Of a DNA stretch of 26,013 bases, positions 15,836 to 23,640 are shown piece by piece. The notes below the pieces were generated by a model, which searched no databases, was not told where the DNA came from, and worked only from the letters and a program-made list of their open reading frames with translations. The DNA comes from Clostridiales bacterium (lineage in GTDB: Bacteria > Bacillota_A > Clostridia > Oscillospirales > Oscillospiraceae). Position 1 is the first letter of the stretch; each line of letters begins with the position of its first letter. Both the position numbers and the translations under genes were made by a program. The stretch covers positions 1 through 26,013 of the forward strand of contig SFKX01000022.1 in the NCBI GenBank assembly GCA_004553625.1. The letters run 5' to 3'.

Positions 15836-17284
15836 ATGGCCAACATCAAGTTCTTTTCCGGAGACAACATCCCCCTCGAGCTGCACAAGGTACGCATGGT
15901 GCAGAAGTTGAACCTCCAGCCTGTGGAGCGTCGCGCCCAGGCCATAGCCGAGGCGGGCAACAACACCTTCCTGCTCAAGAACGAGGACATCTTCCTTGAC
16001 ATGCTCACCGACTCCGGTGTCAACGCCATGAGCGATAAGCAGACCGCTGCAATGCTCATCTGCGACGACAGCTACGCGGGCAGCGCGTCCTTCACACGGC
16101 TCGAGAACAAGGTGCATGAGATATTCGGCACGAAGTTCCTGCTGCCCGCCCACCAGGGCCGCGCCTGCGAGAACATCCTCGCCATGGCCTTCGTAAAGCC
16201 CGGCGACGTGGTGCCGATGAACTTCCACTTCACGACTACGAAGGCGCACATCACCCGTCTCGGCGGCAGGGTGGAGGAGCTGGTCATAGACGAGGGCCTC
16301 GCCACGACGAGCGACTGCCCCTTCAAGGGCAACTTCGACCTTGACAAGCTCAAAAAGCTCATCGCAGAGGTCGGCGCGGAGCACATCCCCTTCCTGCGCG
16401 TGGAGGCTGGTACAAACCTCATCGGCGGACAGCCGCTGAGCCTCCAGAACATGCGCGAGACCTGCGAGATCTGCCGCGAGCACGGCATCATGACGGTGCT
16501 TGACGCGAGCCTTTTGCAGGACAATCTCTACTTTATCAAGACTCGCGAGGCGGCCTGCAAGGACATGAGTATCCGCGAGATCACCCGCGCCGTGGCCGAT
16601 CAGTTCGACATTATCTACTTCTCGGCGCGCAAGTTCGGCTTCGCGCGCGGCGGCGGCATAGCGATGCGCGACCAGAAGCTCTGCGAGCAGATGCGAGAGC
16701 TGGTGCCGATGTTCGAGGGCTTCCTCACCTACGGCGGTATGAGCGTGCGCGAGATGGAGGCCATTACAGTGGGCCTCGAGGAGACGATGGACGAGGACGT
16801 CATCAGCCAGGGTCCTATCTTCATAGACTTCATGTGCAAGGAACTGCAAAAGCGCGGCGTGCCGGTCGTGACTCCGGCGGGCGGCCTGGGCTGCCACCTG
16901 AACGCACGGGAGTTCCTGCCGCACGTGGACGATCACGAGTACCCGGCGGGCGCTCTGGCGGCGGCGGTCTACCTCGCTGGCGGCGTCCGGGGAATGGAGC
17001 GCGGTACGCTCTCGGAGCAGCGCGAGCCGGACGGCACGGAGCCGATAGCGGACGTGGAACTGCTGCGTCTGGCCATGCCGAGGCGCGTGTTCACGATGAG
17101 CCAGGTGCTCTACGCCGTGGACCGCATTGCATGGCTGCACGAGAATCGCGAGCTTGTAGGCGGACTTCGGTGGGTAGAGGAGCCGTCGAGCCTGCGCTTC
17201 TTCTTCGGCCGGCTCGAGCCGACCAGCGACTGGCAGGATAAGCTTGTCGCAAAATTCCGCGCAGACTTCGGGGACAGCCTGTGA
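15836..17284 (+). CDS. Tyrosine phenol-lyase-like beta-eliminating lyase
   Basis: 482 residues; AAAGGAGAG lies 7 bases before ATG. It is a fold-type I PLP enzyme of the tyrosine phenol-lyase (TPL)/tryptophanase family. With a constant offset of 9 from Citrobacter TPL I can place F132-T133 (TPL F123-T124), D223 (PLP ring-nitrogen contact) and K266 (Schiff-base lysine in SARKFGF). The substrate carboxylate arginine is in MPRR at 416-417. MERG at 387-390 keeps the arginine TPL uses for the phenol hydroxyl; E. coli tryptophanase lacks it. This, and DSGVNAMSDKQ, favour TPL over tryptophanase. The TPL arginine 217, which contacts the PLP 3'-oxygen, is Leu226 here, so activity may differ. TPL reversibly converts tyrosine to phenol, pyruvate and ammonia. 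Expression is under a tyrosine T-box. Confidence 0.8.
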   Translation: MANIKFFSGDNIPLELHKVRMVQKLNLQPVERRAQAIAEAGNNTFLLKNEDIFLDMLTDSGVNAMSDKQTAAMLICDDSYAGSASFTRLENKVHEIFGTKFLLPAHQGRACENILAMAFVKPGDVVPMNFHFTTTKAHITRLGGRVEELVIDEGLATTSDCPFKGNFDLDKLKKLIAEVGAEHIPFLRVEAGTNLIGGQPLSLQNMRETCEICREHGIMTVLDASLLQDNLYFIKTREAACKDMSIREITRAVADQFDIIYFSARKFGFARGGGIAMRDQKLCEQMRELVPMFEGFLTYGGMSVREMEAITVGLEETMDEDVISQGPIFIDFMCKELQKRGVPVVTPAGGLGCHLNAREFLPHVDDHEYPAGALAAAVYLAGGVRGMERGTLSEQREPDGTEPIADVELLRLAMPRRVFTMSQVLYAVDRIAWLHENRELVGGLRWVEEPSSLRFFFGRLEPTSDWQDKLVAKFRADFGDSL

Positions 17285-17323
17285 TTATCGTCAAGGCCCG
17301 AAGCTGAAACTCACTCCAAAGAA

Positions 17324-17355
17324 AAAAGGCCGGCCTGCGGGCCGGCCTTTTCTAC
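17324..17355 (+). terminator. Terminator after the lyase gene
   Basis: AAAAGGCCGGCC (17324-17335), loop TGCG, GGCCGGCCTTTT (17340-17351): a perfect 12-base-pair stem with A and U flanks, usable in both directions. Confidence 0.92.
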
Positions 17356-17373
17356 GTCTATGCAGCCCAATAA

Positions 17374-17460
17374 TGCAAGACATAAAATAGCATCTTGCAA
17401 AATACCGGCTACATCGTGGCAAAATTAACGCTAAAATGCAAAATTAGCTCTTGCAAAATT
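17374..17460. promoter_or_regulatory. Candidate operator cluster: repeated GCAAAAT and an inverted repeat
   Basis: GCAAAAT occurs four times on the plus strand, starting at 17397, 17419, 17438 and 17453. The last copy overlaps the -35 hexamer of the citrate synthase promoter. A 7-base inverted repeat TGCAAGA/TCTTGCA (17374-17380, 17393-17399; 12 bases apart) precedes them. The arrangement suggests cooperative binding of a regulator of the glutamate-precursor operon. The regulator itself is not in the window. Confidence 0.45.
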
Positions 17461-17478
17461 CATTTCGGCTGTTATAAT
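17451..17478 (+). promoter_or_regulatory. Promoter of the Re-citrate synthase operon
   Basis: TTGCAA (17451-17456), 16 bases, TATAAT (17473-17478). The start of transcription would fall near 17485, leaving a short leader of about 24 bases. Confidence 0.75.
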
Positions 17479-17508
17479 AGTCATAGACTTATGGAGAGGA
17501 GCGGCGGC

Positions 17509-18864
17509 ATGATCGAGCTGAACAGCAAAAACAACGTCCTCATGGAGTGCGAATATAAATATAGCCTCCAAGACAGAGAGACGGGCAACCTCTATCGGGA
17601 CATGTTTCCGTATGAGGAGATACCAAAGTGTACTTTCAACTTCCGCCTGACTCCGGCGAACCCGCCGGAGAAGATCTGGATAACGGATACGACCTTCCGG
17701 GACGGGCAGCAGAGCCGCGCTCCCTATGAACCTCAGCAGATAGTTGAGCTGTATAAGCTGCTGCACAAGCTGGGAGGACCGAACGGAGTCATCCGCCAGT
17801 CGGAGTTTTTCGTATACAGCGAGCGGGACAGGAAGGCGCTGCGCATGTGCCAGGACCTGGGCTATGAGTTCCCGGAGATCACGGGCTGGATACGGGCCAG
17901 CCGGGAGGACTTCAAGCTCGCGCGCGACCTGGGCCTGCGTGAGTGCGGAATACTTGTGAGCTGTTCGGACTACCACATCTATAAGAAGCTCAAAAAGACG
18001 CGCCGCCAGGCCGTGGACGGCTACCTGGCGGTGATAAAGGACGCGCTGGATGCGGGCATCTACCCGCGCTGCCACTTTGAGGACATCACGCGGGCGGATT
18101 TCTACGGCTTTGTGGTGCCGTTTGCGCACGAGATCAGTGAATTGATGCAGGAAAGCGGCATCCCGATAAAGATCCGCGCCTGCGACACGATGGGCTACGG
18201 CGTGCCGTATGCGGGCGCCTCGATGCCGAGAAGCGTACCTGGCATCGTCTACGGCCTGCGCAACTACGGCGGCTTCCCCTCGGAGCTTTTGGAGTGGCAC
18301 GGGCATAACGATTTCTACAAGGCCGTCGTGAACTCGGCCACAGCCTGGCTCTATGGCGCTGCTTCGGTGAACTGCTCGCTGCTGGGCATAGGCGAGCGCA
18401 CGGGCAACACCCCGCTCGAGGCGATGGTCATAGAGTACGCGCAGCTGCGCGGCACGCTGGACGGCATGGATACGACGGTCATACGAGACATTGCGGATTA
18501 CTTCGAGCGCGAGCTGGGCTACCACATCCCGGCAAATACCCCCTTCGTGGGCGAAAACTTCAATACGACCCAGGCCGGCATTCATGCCGACGGACTTTTG
18601 AAGGACGAGGAGATCTATAGCATCTTCGACACTCGCAAGATCCTGAAGAGCCCGCCCCGAGTGGGCATCTCGCGCAACTCCGGCGCGGCGGGCATAGCGG
18701 TCTGGCTCACGCAGAAACTGGGCAGGACCGTGGACAAAAATGAGCCGGTGGTCCACCGCCTGCACGACTGGGTAAACGCCCAGTACGAGTCGGGGCGCGC
18801 CACCAACATCGGAGACGGCGAACTCTGGGATATATATGAGCAGATGGAGGCGGAAAAGGCATGA
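17509..18864 (+). CDS. Re-citrate synthase (homocitrate/isopropylmalate synthase family)
   Basis: 451 residues from the ATG at 17509, preceded by GAGGAG 7 bases upstream. Longer in-frame starts run through the promoter and are rejected. The HMGL-like TIM barrel begins with ITDTTFRDGQQSRAPY (R64, D65). The metal-binding H264-G-H266-N267-D268 lies in LEWHGHNDFYKAVVNSATAW, followed by LGIGERTGNTPLEA. Size and motifs match the Re-face citrate synthase described in Clostridium kluyveri, which joins acetyl-CoA and oxaloacetate to citrate and is unrelated to the usual Si-type enzyme. The next two genes are aconitase and isocitrate dehydrogenase, coupled by a 4-base overlap. This supports citrate rather than isopropylmalate or homocitrate as product and glutamate synthesis as purpose. 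Homocitrate synthase is the main alternative. Confidence 0.85.
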   Translation: MIELNSKNNVLMECEYKYSLQDRETGNLYRDMFPYEEIPKCTFNFRLTPANPPEKIWITDTTFRDGQQSRAPYEPQQIVELYKLLHKLGGPNGVIRQSEFFVYSERDRKALRMCQDLGYEFPEITGWIRASREDFKLARDLGLRECGILVSCSDYHIYKKLKKTRRQAVDGYLAVIKDALDAGIYPRCHFEDITRADFYGFVVPFAHEISELMQESGIPIKIRACDTMGYGVPYAGASMPRSVPGIVYGLRNYGGFPSELLEWHGHNDFYKAVVNSATAWLYGAASVNCSLLGIGERTGNTPLEAMVIEYAQLRGTLDGMDTTVIRDIADYFERELGYHIPANTPFVGENFNTTQAGIHADGLLKDEEIYSIFDTRKILKSPPRVGISRNSGAAGIAVWLTQKLGRTVDKNEPVVHRLHDWVNAQYESGRATNIGDGELWDIYEQMEAEKA

Positions 18865-20798
18865 ACGCAGCGCAGAAACTGATTGCAAGTCACCTCGTCT
18901 CGGGCGACCTGACGCCCGGCGGCGAGATTGCGATAAGGATAGACCAGACCCTGACTCAGGACTCGACGGGTACGATGGCCTATCTCCAGCTCGAGGCCAT
19001 GGGGACGGACAGGGTAAAGACAAAGCGCTCAGTGGCGTATGTGGACCACAACATGCTCCAATCCGGATTTGAGAACGCGGACGACCACAAATACATCCAG
19101 ACCGTGGCGGCAAAGCACGGCATCTGGTTCTCGCGCCCCGGCAACGGTATCTGCCATCAGGTGCAGCTCGAGCGCTTTTCCGTTCCCGGCCAGACCCTGC
19201 TGGGCTCGGACAGCCACACCCCGACCTGCGGTGCGGCGGGCATGCTCGCCATAGGTGCAGGCGGCCTGGACGTCGCCGTCGCCATGGGCGGCGGGGCATA
19301 TTACCTCGCCATGCCGAAGATATGCAAGGTAGAGCTAGTTGGGCAGCTGAAGCCCATGGTCACGGCGAAGGACGTCATCCTGGAGGTGCTCAGGAGGCTG
19401 AGCGTCAAAGGCGGCGTGGCGAAGATAATGGAGTACACCGGCCCCGGCCTTGCGAGCCTCTCCGTACCCGAGCGCGCGACGATAGCGAACATGGGCGCGG
19501 AGCTGGGTGCGACGACGACGGTGTTCCCGAGCGACGAGGTGACGCGCGCGTTTTTCAAGGCCCAGGGCAGGGAGAACGACTGGTCCGAGCTCAAGGCCGA
19601 CCCGGACGCGGAGTACGACGAGGAGCTGACCATCGACCTCTCGGCGCTGCACCCGCTGACGGCGATGCCTCACAGCCCGGACAACGTGGCGCGGGTCGCG
19701 GACAAGGCGGGCATCAAAATAGACCAGGTCGCCATCGGCAGCTGCACGAACTCGTCCTACGCGGACATGATGAAGGTAGCGGAGATACTGGACGGCCACA
19801 CCGTGGCGCCGAACGTGAGCCTGGTCATCTCGCCGGGCTCGAGGCAGGTGCTGACTATGCTGGCCTCGAACGGGGCTCTGGCGAAGATGGTATCTGCGGG
19901 AGCGAGGGTGCTCGAGTGCGCCTGCGGGCCGTGCATAGGCATGGGCCAGGCCCCGGCGACGGACGCCGTGAGTCTCAGGACCTTCAACCGCAACTTCTGC
20001 GGCCGGAGCGGCACCGCCTCGGCGAGCGTGTGGCTGGTGAGCCCGGAGACCGCGGCGGTCTCGGCCATCACCGGCGTACTGACGGACCCGGAGACTTGGA
20101 CGCCGGTCGAAAAGCCCGCCATGCCGGAGCGCTTCATGGCCGACGACAGCATGGTGCTCGCGCCCTCCGACGACCCCGACAGCGTCGAGGTCGTGCGCGG
20201 ACCGAACATAAAGCCCTTCCCGAAGGCGAAGGCCCCGGCGGAGAGGATAGAGGGCAAGGTGCTCATAAAGCTGGGCGACAACATCACGACGGACCACATA
20301 ATGCCTTCGAACGCGAAGCTCCTGCCCTACCGCTCGAATGTACCGTATCTGTCTGAGTTCTGCCTGACGCCATGTGACCCCGATTTTCCGAAACGTGCGC
20401 AGGAGAGCGGCGGCGGCTTTATCGTAGCTGGCCAGAACTACGGCCAGGGCTCGAGCCGCGAGCACGCGGCGCTTGCGCCGCTGTATCTGGGCGTCAAGGG
20501 CGTCATCGCCATAGGCTTTGCGCGGATACACAGGGCGAATCTCATAAATAACGGCATACTGCCGCTCTGCCTCGAGGACGAGGCCTACTACGCCGCGCTC
20601 TCGCTGGGCGACGATATAGTCATAGCGAACGTGCACGAGCAGATAGCCGCCGCTGCGAGGGGCGAGGGCGTGGTGCTCAAATGCGGAGAGCGCGAGATAA
20701 AGGTCAGAATGACTATAACGCCGAGGCAGCGGGACATCCTGCTCGCCGGGGGCTTGCTGAATTACACCCGCGAACAGGCGGGAAAGGAGGACAAATGA
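18861..20798 (+). CDS. Aconitate hydratase
   Basis: 645 residues; its ATG overlaps the citrate synthase stop, and GGAGG lies at 18844-18848. It isomerises citrate to isocitrate through cis-aconitate in the cytoplasm. The three iron-sulfur ligands are visible: C295 in GSCTNSS, and C355 and C358 in CACGPCIG. Substrate-binding stretches LLGSDSHTPTCGAAG and HPLTAMPHSPDNV are present. The C-terminal swivel domain starts at GDNITTDHIMPSNAK, and GQGSSREHAALAPLYLG is intact. The length is that of the compact mitochondrial-like or Aquifex-type aconitases, shorter than AcnA (about 890). Context fixes citrate as the substrate rather than isopropylmalate or homoaconitate. The enzyme is oxygen-sensitive, as expected in an anaerobe. 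Confidence 0.92.
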   Translation: MNAAQKLIASHLVSGDLTPGGEIAIRIDQTLTQDSTGTMAYLQLEAMGTDRVKTKRSVAYVDHNMLQSGFENADDHKYIQTVAAKHGIWFSRPGNGICHQVQLERFSVPGQTLLGSDSHTPTCGAAGMLAIGAGGLDVAVAMGGGAYYLAMPKICKVELVGQLKPMVTAKDVILEVLRRLSVKGGVAKIMEYTGPGLASLSVPERATIANMGAELGATTTVFPSDEVTRAFFKAQGRENDWSELKADPDAEYDEELTIDLSALHPLTAMPHSPDNVARVADKAGIKIDQVAIGSCTNSSYADMMKVAEILDGHTVAPNVSLVISPGSRQVLTMLASNGALAKMVSAGARVLECACGPCIGMGQAPATDAVSLRTFNRNFCGRSGTASASVWLVSPETAAVSAITGVLTDPETWTPVEKPAMPERFMADDSMVLAPSDDPDSVEVVRGPNIKPFPKAKAPAERIEGKVLIKLGDNITTDHIMPSNAKLLPYRSNVPYLSEFCLTPCDPDFPKRAQESGGGFIVAGQNYGQGSSREHAALAPLYLGVKGVIAIGFARIHRANLINNGILPLCLEDEAYYAALSLGDDIVIANVHEQIAAAARGEGVVLKCGEREIKVRMTITPRQRDILLAGGLLNYTREQAGKEDK

Positions 20799-21805
20799 TG
20801 CGAGGAGTAACGCTCATCCCTGGAGACGGCATAGGTCCGGAGGTTGCTGAGGCTGCACGGAAGGTCGTGGACGCCTCGGGTGCGAAGATAGAGTGGCACG
20901 TGGCGGAGGCGGGCGCGGCGCAGATGGAGATATGCGGCACACCGCTGCCGCAGGCGACGATAGATTCCGTGAGGGCCGACGGTCTCGCGCTCAAGGGACC
21001 CATCACGACGCCGGTGGGCTCGGGCTTTCGGAGCGTCAACGTGGCGCTGCGCAAGGAATTCGACCTATATGCCAACGTGCGCCCGGCGCGCACCTTCGAG
21101 GGCGTGAAGGGCCGCTATGACAATGTAGACATCGTCACCGTGCGTGAGAACACGGAGGACCTCTACGCGGGCATAGAGCACATGGTGGGCGCAGACGCGG
21201 CGGAGAGCATCAAGCTAATCACCCGCAAGGGCTCGGAGCGCATCGTGCGCTACGCCTTTGACTACGCCGTGAAGAATGGGCGCAAGAAGGTCACCTGCGT
21301 ACACAAGGCGAACATTATGAAGTGTACGGACGGCCTGTTCCTGGATGTGGCTCGCGGAGTTGCGGCGGAGTATCCGCAGATAGAGTTTGAGGACAAGATC
21401 GTGGACGCGACCTGCATGCAGCTGGTACAGAAGCCGGAGGAATTTGACGTCATGGTGCTGCCGAACCTTTACGGCGACATCGTGTCCGACCTCTGCGCGG
21501 GCCTCGTAGGCGGCCTGGGCCTGGCCCCGAGCGCGAATATAGGCCGCGACTGCGCCATCTTTGAAGCGGTGCACGGCAGCGCGCCGAAGCACGCGGGCCT
21601 GAACGACGCGAACCCGACGGCGCTGATACTGTCGGCGGTGATGCTTCTGCGCCACATTGGCGAGACTGCGGCGGCGGACAGGATAGAAAATGCCGTGCTC
21701 GCGCTCATAAAGGACGGCAGGGAGACGACGCGCGATTTGGGCGGCAGCCTGGGTACTCAGGAGTTCGCGGATGCGATCATCAGAAAAATGTCTTGCATGG
21801 CCTGA
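20795..21805 (+). CDS. Isocitrate dehydrogenase (isocitrate/isopropylmalate family)
   Basis: 336 residues if started at the first ATG of ATGATG (20795), or 335 from the second (20798); AGGAGG at 20785-20790 is 4 or 7 bases away, so the second start is slightly better placed. It oxidatively decarboxylates isocitrate to 2-oxoglutarate. Motifs: IPGDGIGPEV at the N-terminus, LKGPITTPVGSGFRSVNVAL with the substrate arginines in LRKEFDLYANVRPAR, VRENTEDLYAG, then NLYGDIVSDLCAGLVGGLGL. The cofactor loop reads HGSAPKHAGLNDANPTA. It has Lys-His where classical NAD enzymes carry Asp-Ile and E. coli NADP enzyme carries Lys-Tyr, so cofactor choice is open. It is the last gene of the operon. Its 3' end contains the tRNA-Gly promoter. 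Confidence 0.9.
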   Translation: MMRGVTLIPGDGIGPEVAEAARKVVDASGAKIEWHVAEAGAAQMEICGTPLPQATIDSVRADGLALKGPITTPVGSGFRSVNVALRKEFDLYANVRPARTFEGVKGRYDNVDIVTVRENTEDLYAGIEHMVGADAAESIKLITRKGSERIVRYAFDYAVKNGRKKVTCVHKANIMKCTDGLFLDVARGVAAEYPQIEFEDKIVDATCMQLVQKPEEFDVMVLPNLYGDIVSDLCAGLVGGLGLAPSANIGRDCAIFEAVHGSAPKHAGLNDANPTALILSAVMLLRHIGETAAADRIENAVLALIKDGRETTRDLGGSLGTQEFADAIIRKMSCMA

Positions 21806-21821
21806 AATAATGTGCTATACT
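21793..21821 (+). promoter_or_regulatory. Promoter of tRNA-Gly, inside the dehydrogenase 3' end
   Basis: TTGCAT (21793-21798), 17 bases, TATACT (21816-21821). The -10 ends 11 bases before the mature tRNA, and the -35 overlaps the last codons of the dehydrogenase gene. Confidence 0.75.
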
Positions 21822-21832
21822 ATTCAGGCATT

Positions 21833-21906
21833 GCGGGTGTAGTTCAATGGCAGAACATCAGCTTCCCAAGCTGAATACGAGGGTTCGATTCCCTTCACCC
21901 GCTCCA
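21833..21906 (+). tRNA. tRNA-Gly, anticodon CCC
   Basis: Acceptor GCGGGTG pairs with CACCCGC. The D arm is GTTC/GAAC. The anticodon arm TCAGC-TTCCCAA-GCTGA gives anticodon CCC, reading GGG. The T arm has TTCGATT. Discriminator T is followed by an encoded CCA. Promoter and terminator flank it closely. Confidence 0.95.
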
Positions 21907-21913
21907 GTACGAG

Positions 21914-21955
21914 TTGCCATGCGGCGTTTGAGCTTCGCCGCGTGGCAATTTTTTT
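21914..21955 (+). terminator. Terminator after tRNA-Gly
   Basis: TTGCCATGCGGCG (21914-21926) pairs with CGCCGCGTGGCAA (21936-21948), one G-U pair, then TTTTTTT. Confidence 0.92.
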
Positions 21956-22020
21956 ACTCAGCGATTTTGCTGCGCGCTTATAGTTGGAACTAAGATGGCA
22001 GCAAAGTTAGTTTCACTCCG

Positions 22021-22034
22021 CCCTTCACGCGCTC
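22021..22034 (+). repeat. Second copy of the tRNA-Gly 3' end (one mismatch)
   Basis: CCCTTCACGCGCTC repeats CCCTTCACCCGCTC from the tRNA-Gly 3' end (21891-21904). It spans the recombinase stop codon. It could mark an old attachment site at the tRNA, or be chance. Confidence 0.4.
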
Positions 22035-23635
22035 ACAGTTTCAGCGGCGGGCGAGGGGGTGTCAGGCTCATAGGTGACGTAGACGCCTTGGCGGGTGTTC
22101 ATCGTGACGTGCGGAGCCTGGATGGTTGCCGTGTCGGGCAGCGTTATCGCTCCGACACAGTTGTAGTGGATCGTGAGCCGCTGCCGCCAGACTCCGTTCA
22201 CTTTCTCAGCCTGATGGACTTCAATCTTATCTATAAGCTCGTTGAGCATACGGGGAGTTAGCTTCCTAGCGCGGGTGTACTTGCGAACTGCTGAGATGAA
22301 CATATCCGCGGTCGCGGCTTTGCCGTCGATTCGCTCAATGTCGGCCTGAAGCGCCTTGATGGAGCTGTGAAGCTCCGCTTGCTCGACCTCGTACTTCTTG
22401 GACATACGGACGAAGCGCTCGTCGCTGATCTTACCGGCAACGTTGTCCTCGTAGAGTTTCTCGAACAGCGTGTCCAGCTCTCGGTCGCGGGCTTTGACCT
22501 TGCTCAGCTCAAGCTGTGCCTGTTTACGTTCAGCTGCCATCGCCTGTTGGGTGAAGCCCATCATCAACTTTGCAAATTGTGTTTCGTACTGGCTCACGAA
22601 CTTTGTCAGGCGGCGAATTTCTCCCAGGACAACTTTTTCGAGGAAATCTACACGGATATAGTGAGTGCCAGTACAAGTGCCGCGCTCGCTCTTGGTGTTA
22701 GGGCAGGAGAAGTAGGTTATCTCCGGGTTTTTGTGGTTGAAGTGGTAGTGAAGATTGTGGCCACAGTCGGCGCACACGAGCAGACCGGAGAACATATTTT
22801 GCTCTCCATCCTTGGTTTTGTAACGCCTGACCCCGGCTCGCTGCTGCTGAACGCGCTCCCACAGCTCTCGCGGCACGATGGCCTCATGGACATCCTTGAA
22901 TATTGCCATGTCTTCTGGGCAGTTCTTCAACCTTGCCTTGCTCTTGTAGGACTTTGAGTAGGTTTTGAAGTTGACGGCATCGCCGCAGTATTCCTGCTTG
23001 GTCAGTATCCCAACTACGGTTGAACCGTTCCAATGAAATGGTTCTTTTGTCAGCGTGCGGTTTGGTCGGCTCACGCCGTGCTCCTTCCAGTAATGTGTTG
23101 GTGTAAGAACGTGCTCGCTTGTTAGAATGGCCGCTATCTGCTCGCTGCCGTGGCCGTCGAGTGTCAGCATAAAGATCCGCCGCACAACTGCCGCCGCCTC
23201 CGGATCAACTACCCAGATCTTGGAGCCGTCCGGGTTCTGGGTGTAGCCATATGGCGAGGGGACCATCGACTCACCGGCACTTCCTCGGATTATATTGCTG
23301 ATGCGCCGCTTTTTGCTTATATCCCGGCTGTACCACTCATTAAACAGGTTGCGGATAGGCGCAAGCTCGTTCTCGCCCTCATCTGTGTCGATGGCGGCGG
23401 ACACGGATACGAAGCGTATGTCGTGCTCGGGGAAAAACTCCTCGGTCAAACGCCCGACCTCGATGTAGTTTCTGCCTGATCTGCTGAGGTCCTTGACGAA
23501 CGCCGGAGATGGCGCCGTCGAAGAAGTGGACGAGATGGATGTAACCTTTCTCTTTGGCGACCTTGGCGAGCAGCTTTTACTGTGACAAACGGCGAGTGGC
23601 ACGGTTATTTTAGCGCCATTTGCCGCTGATGACAT
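22025..23635 (-). pseudogene. Large serine recombinase of the TnpX/TndX type, catalytic domain destroyed
   Basis: The reading frame is open for 536 codons and is preceded by ATG at 23635. Most of the protein is normal: FVKDLSRSGRNYIEVG, NLFNEWYSRDISKKRRI, the recombinase domain (YGYTQNPDGSKIWVVDPEAA), a zinc ribbon (LVCADCGHNLHYH with a later CPNTKSERGTC), a coiled coil and the C-terminal RKLTPRMLNELIDKIEVHQ. The N-terminus is not. After MSSAANGAKITV the expected LYxRLSRDD segment with the nucleophilic serine is missing. The piece KLLAKVAKEKGYIHLVHFFD lies in another frame (23501-23578), and the following RPGF segment is also gone. So two deletions shifted the frame twice and removed the catalytic site. 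The product, if made, could bind DNA but not recombine it. Confidence 0.85.
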
Positions 23636-23640
23636 GGATG

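Noticed and set aside
15836..17284. Calling the lyase a tryptophanase
   Set aside because: The MERG arginine and the FTTT motif match TPL, and the upstream specifier is UAC (Tyr) rather than UGG (Trp).
17395..17508. Longer N-terminus for the citrate synthase (start at 17395 or 17491)
   Set aside because: The extension would be translated from the promoter and operator region; only the ATG at 17509 has a properly spaced ribosome binding site.
17431..19299. Long open frame on the minus strand (622 codons) opposite citrate synthase and aconitase
   Set aside because: It mirrors two well-recognised genes, has no family motif, and arises because GC-rich codons leave the antisense frame free of stops.
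19322..20636. Long frames on both strands within the aconitase gene (plus 344 codons, minus 433 codons)
   Set aside because: The aconitase frame has all iron-sulfur ligands; the others are Arg/Gly/His-rich with no ribosome binding site, typical shadows.
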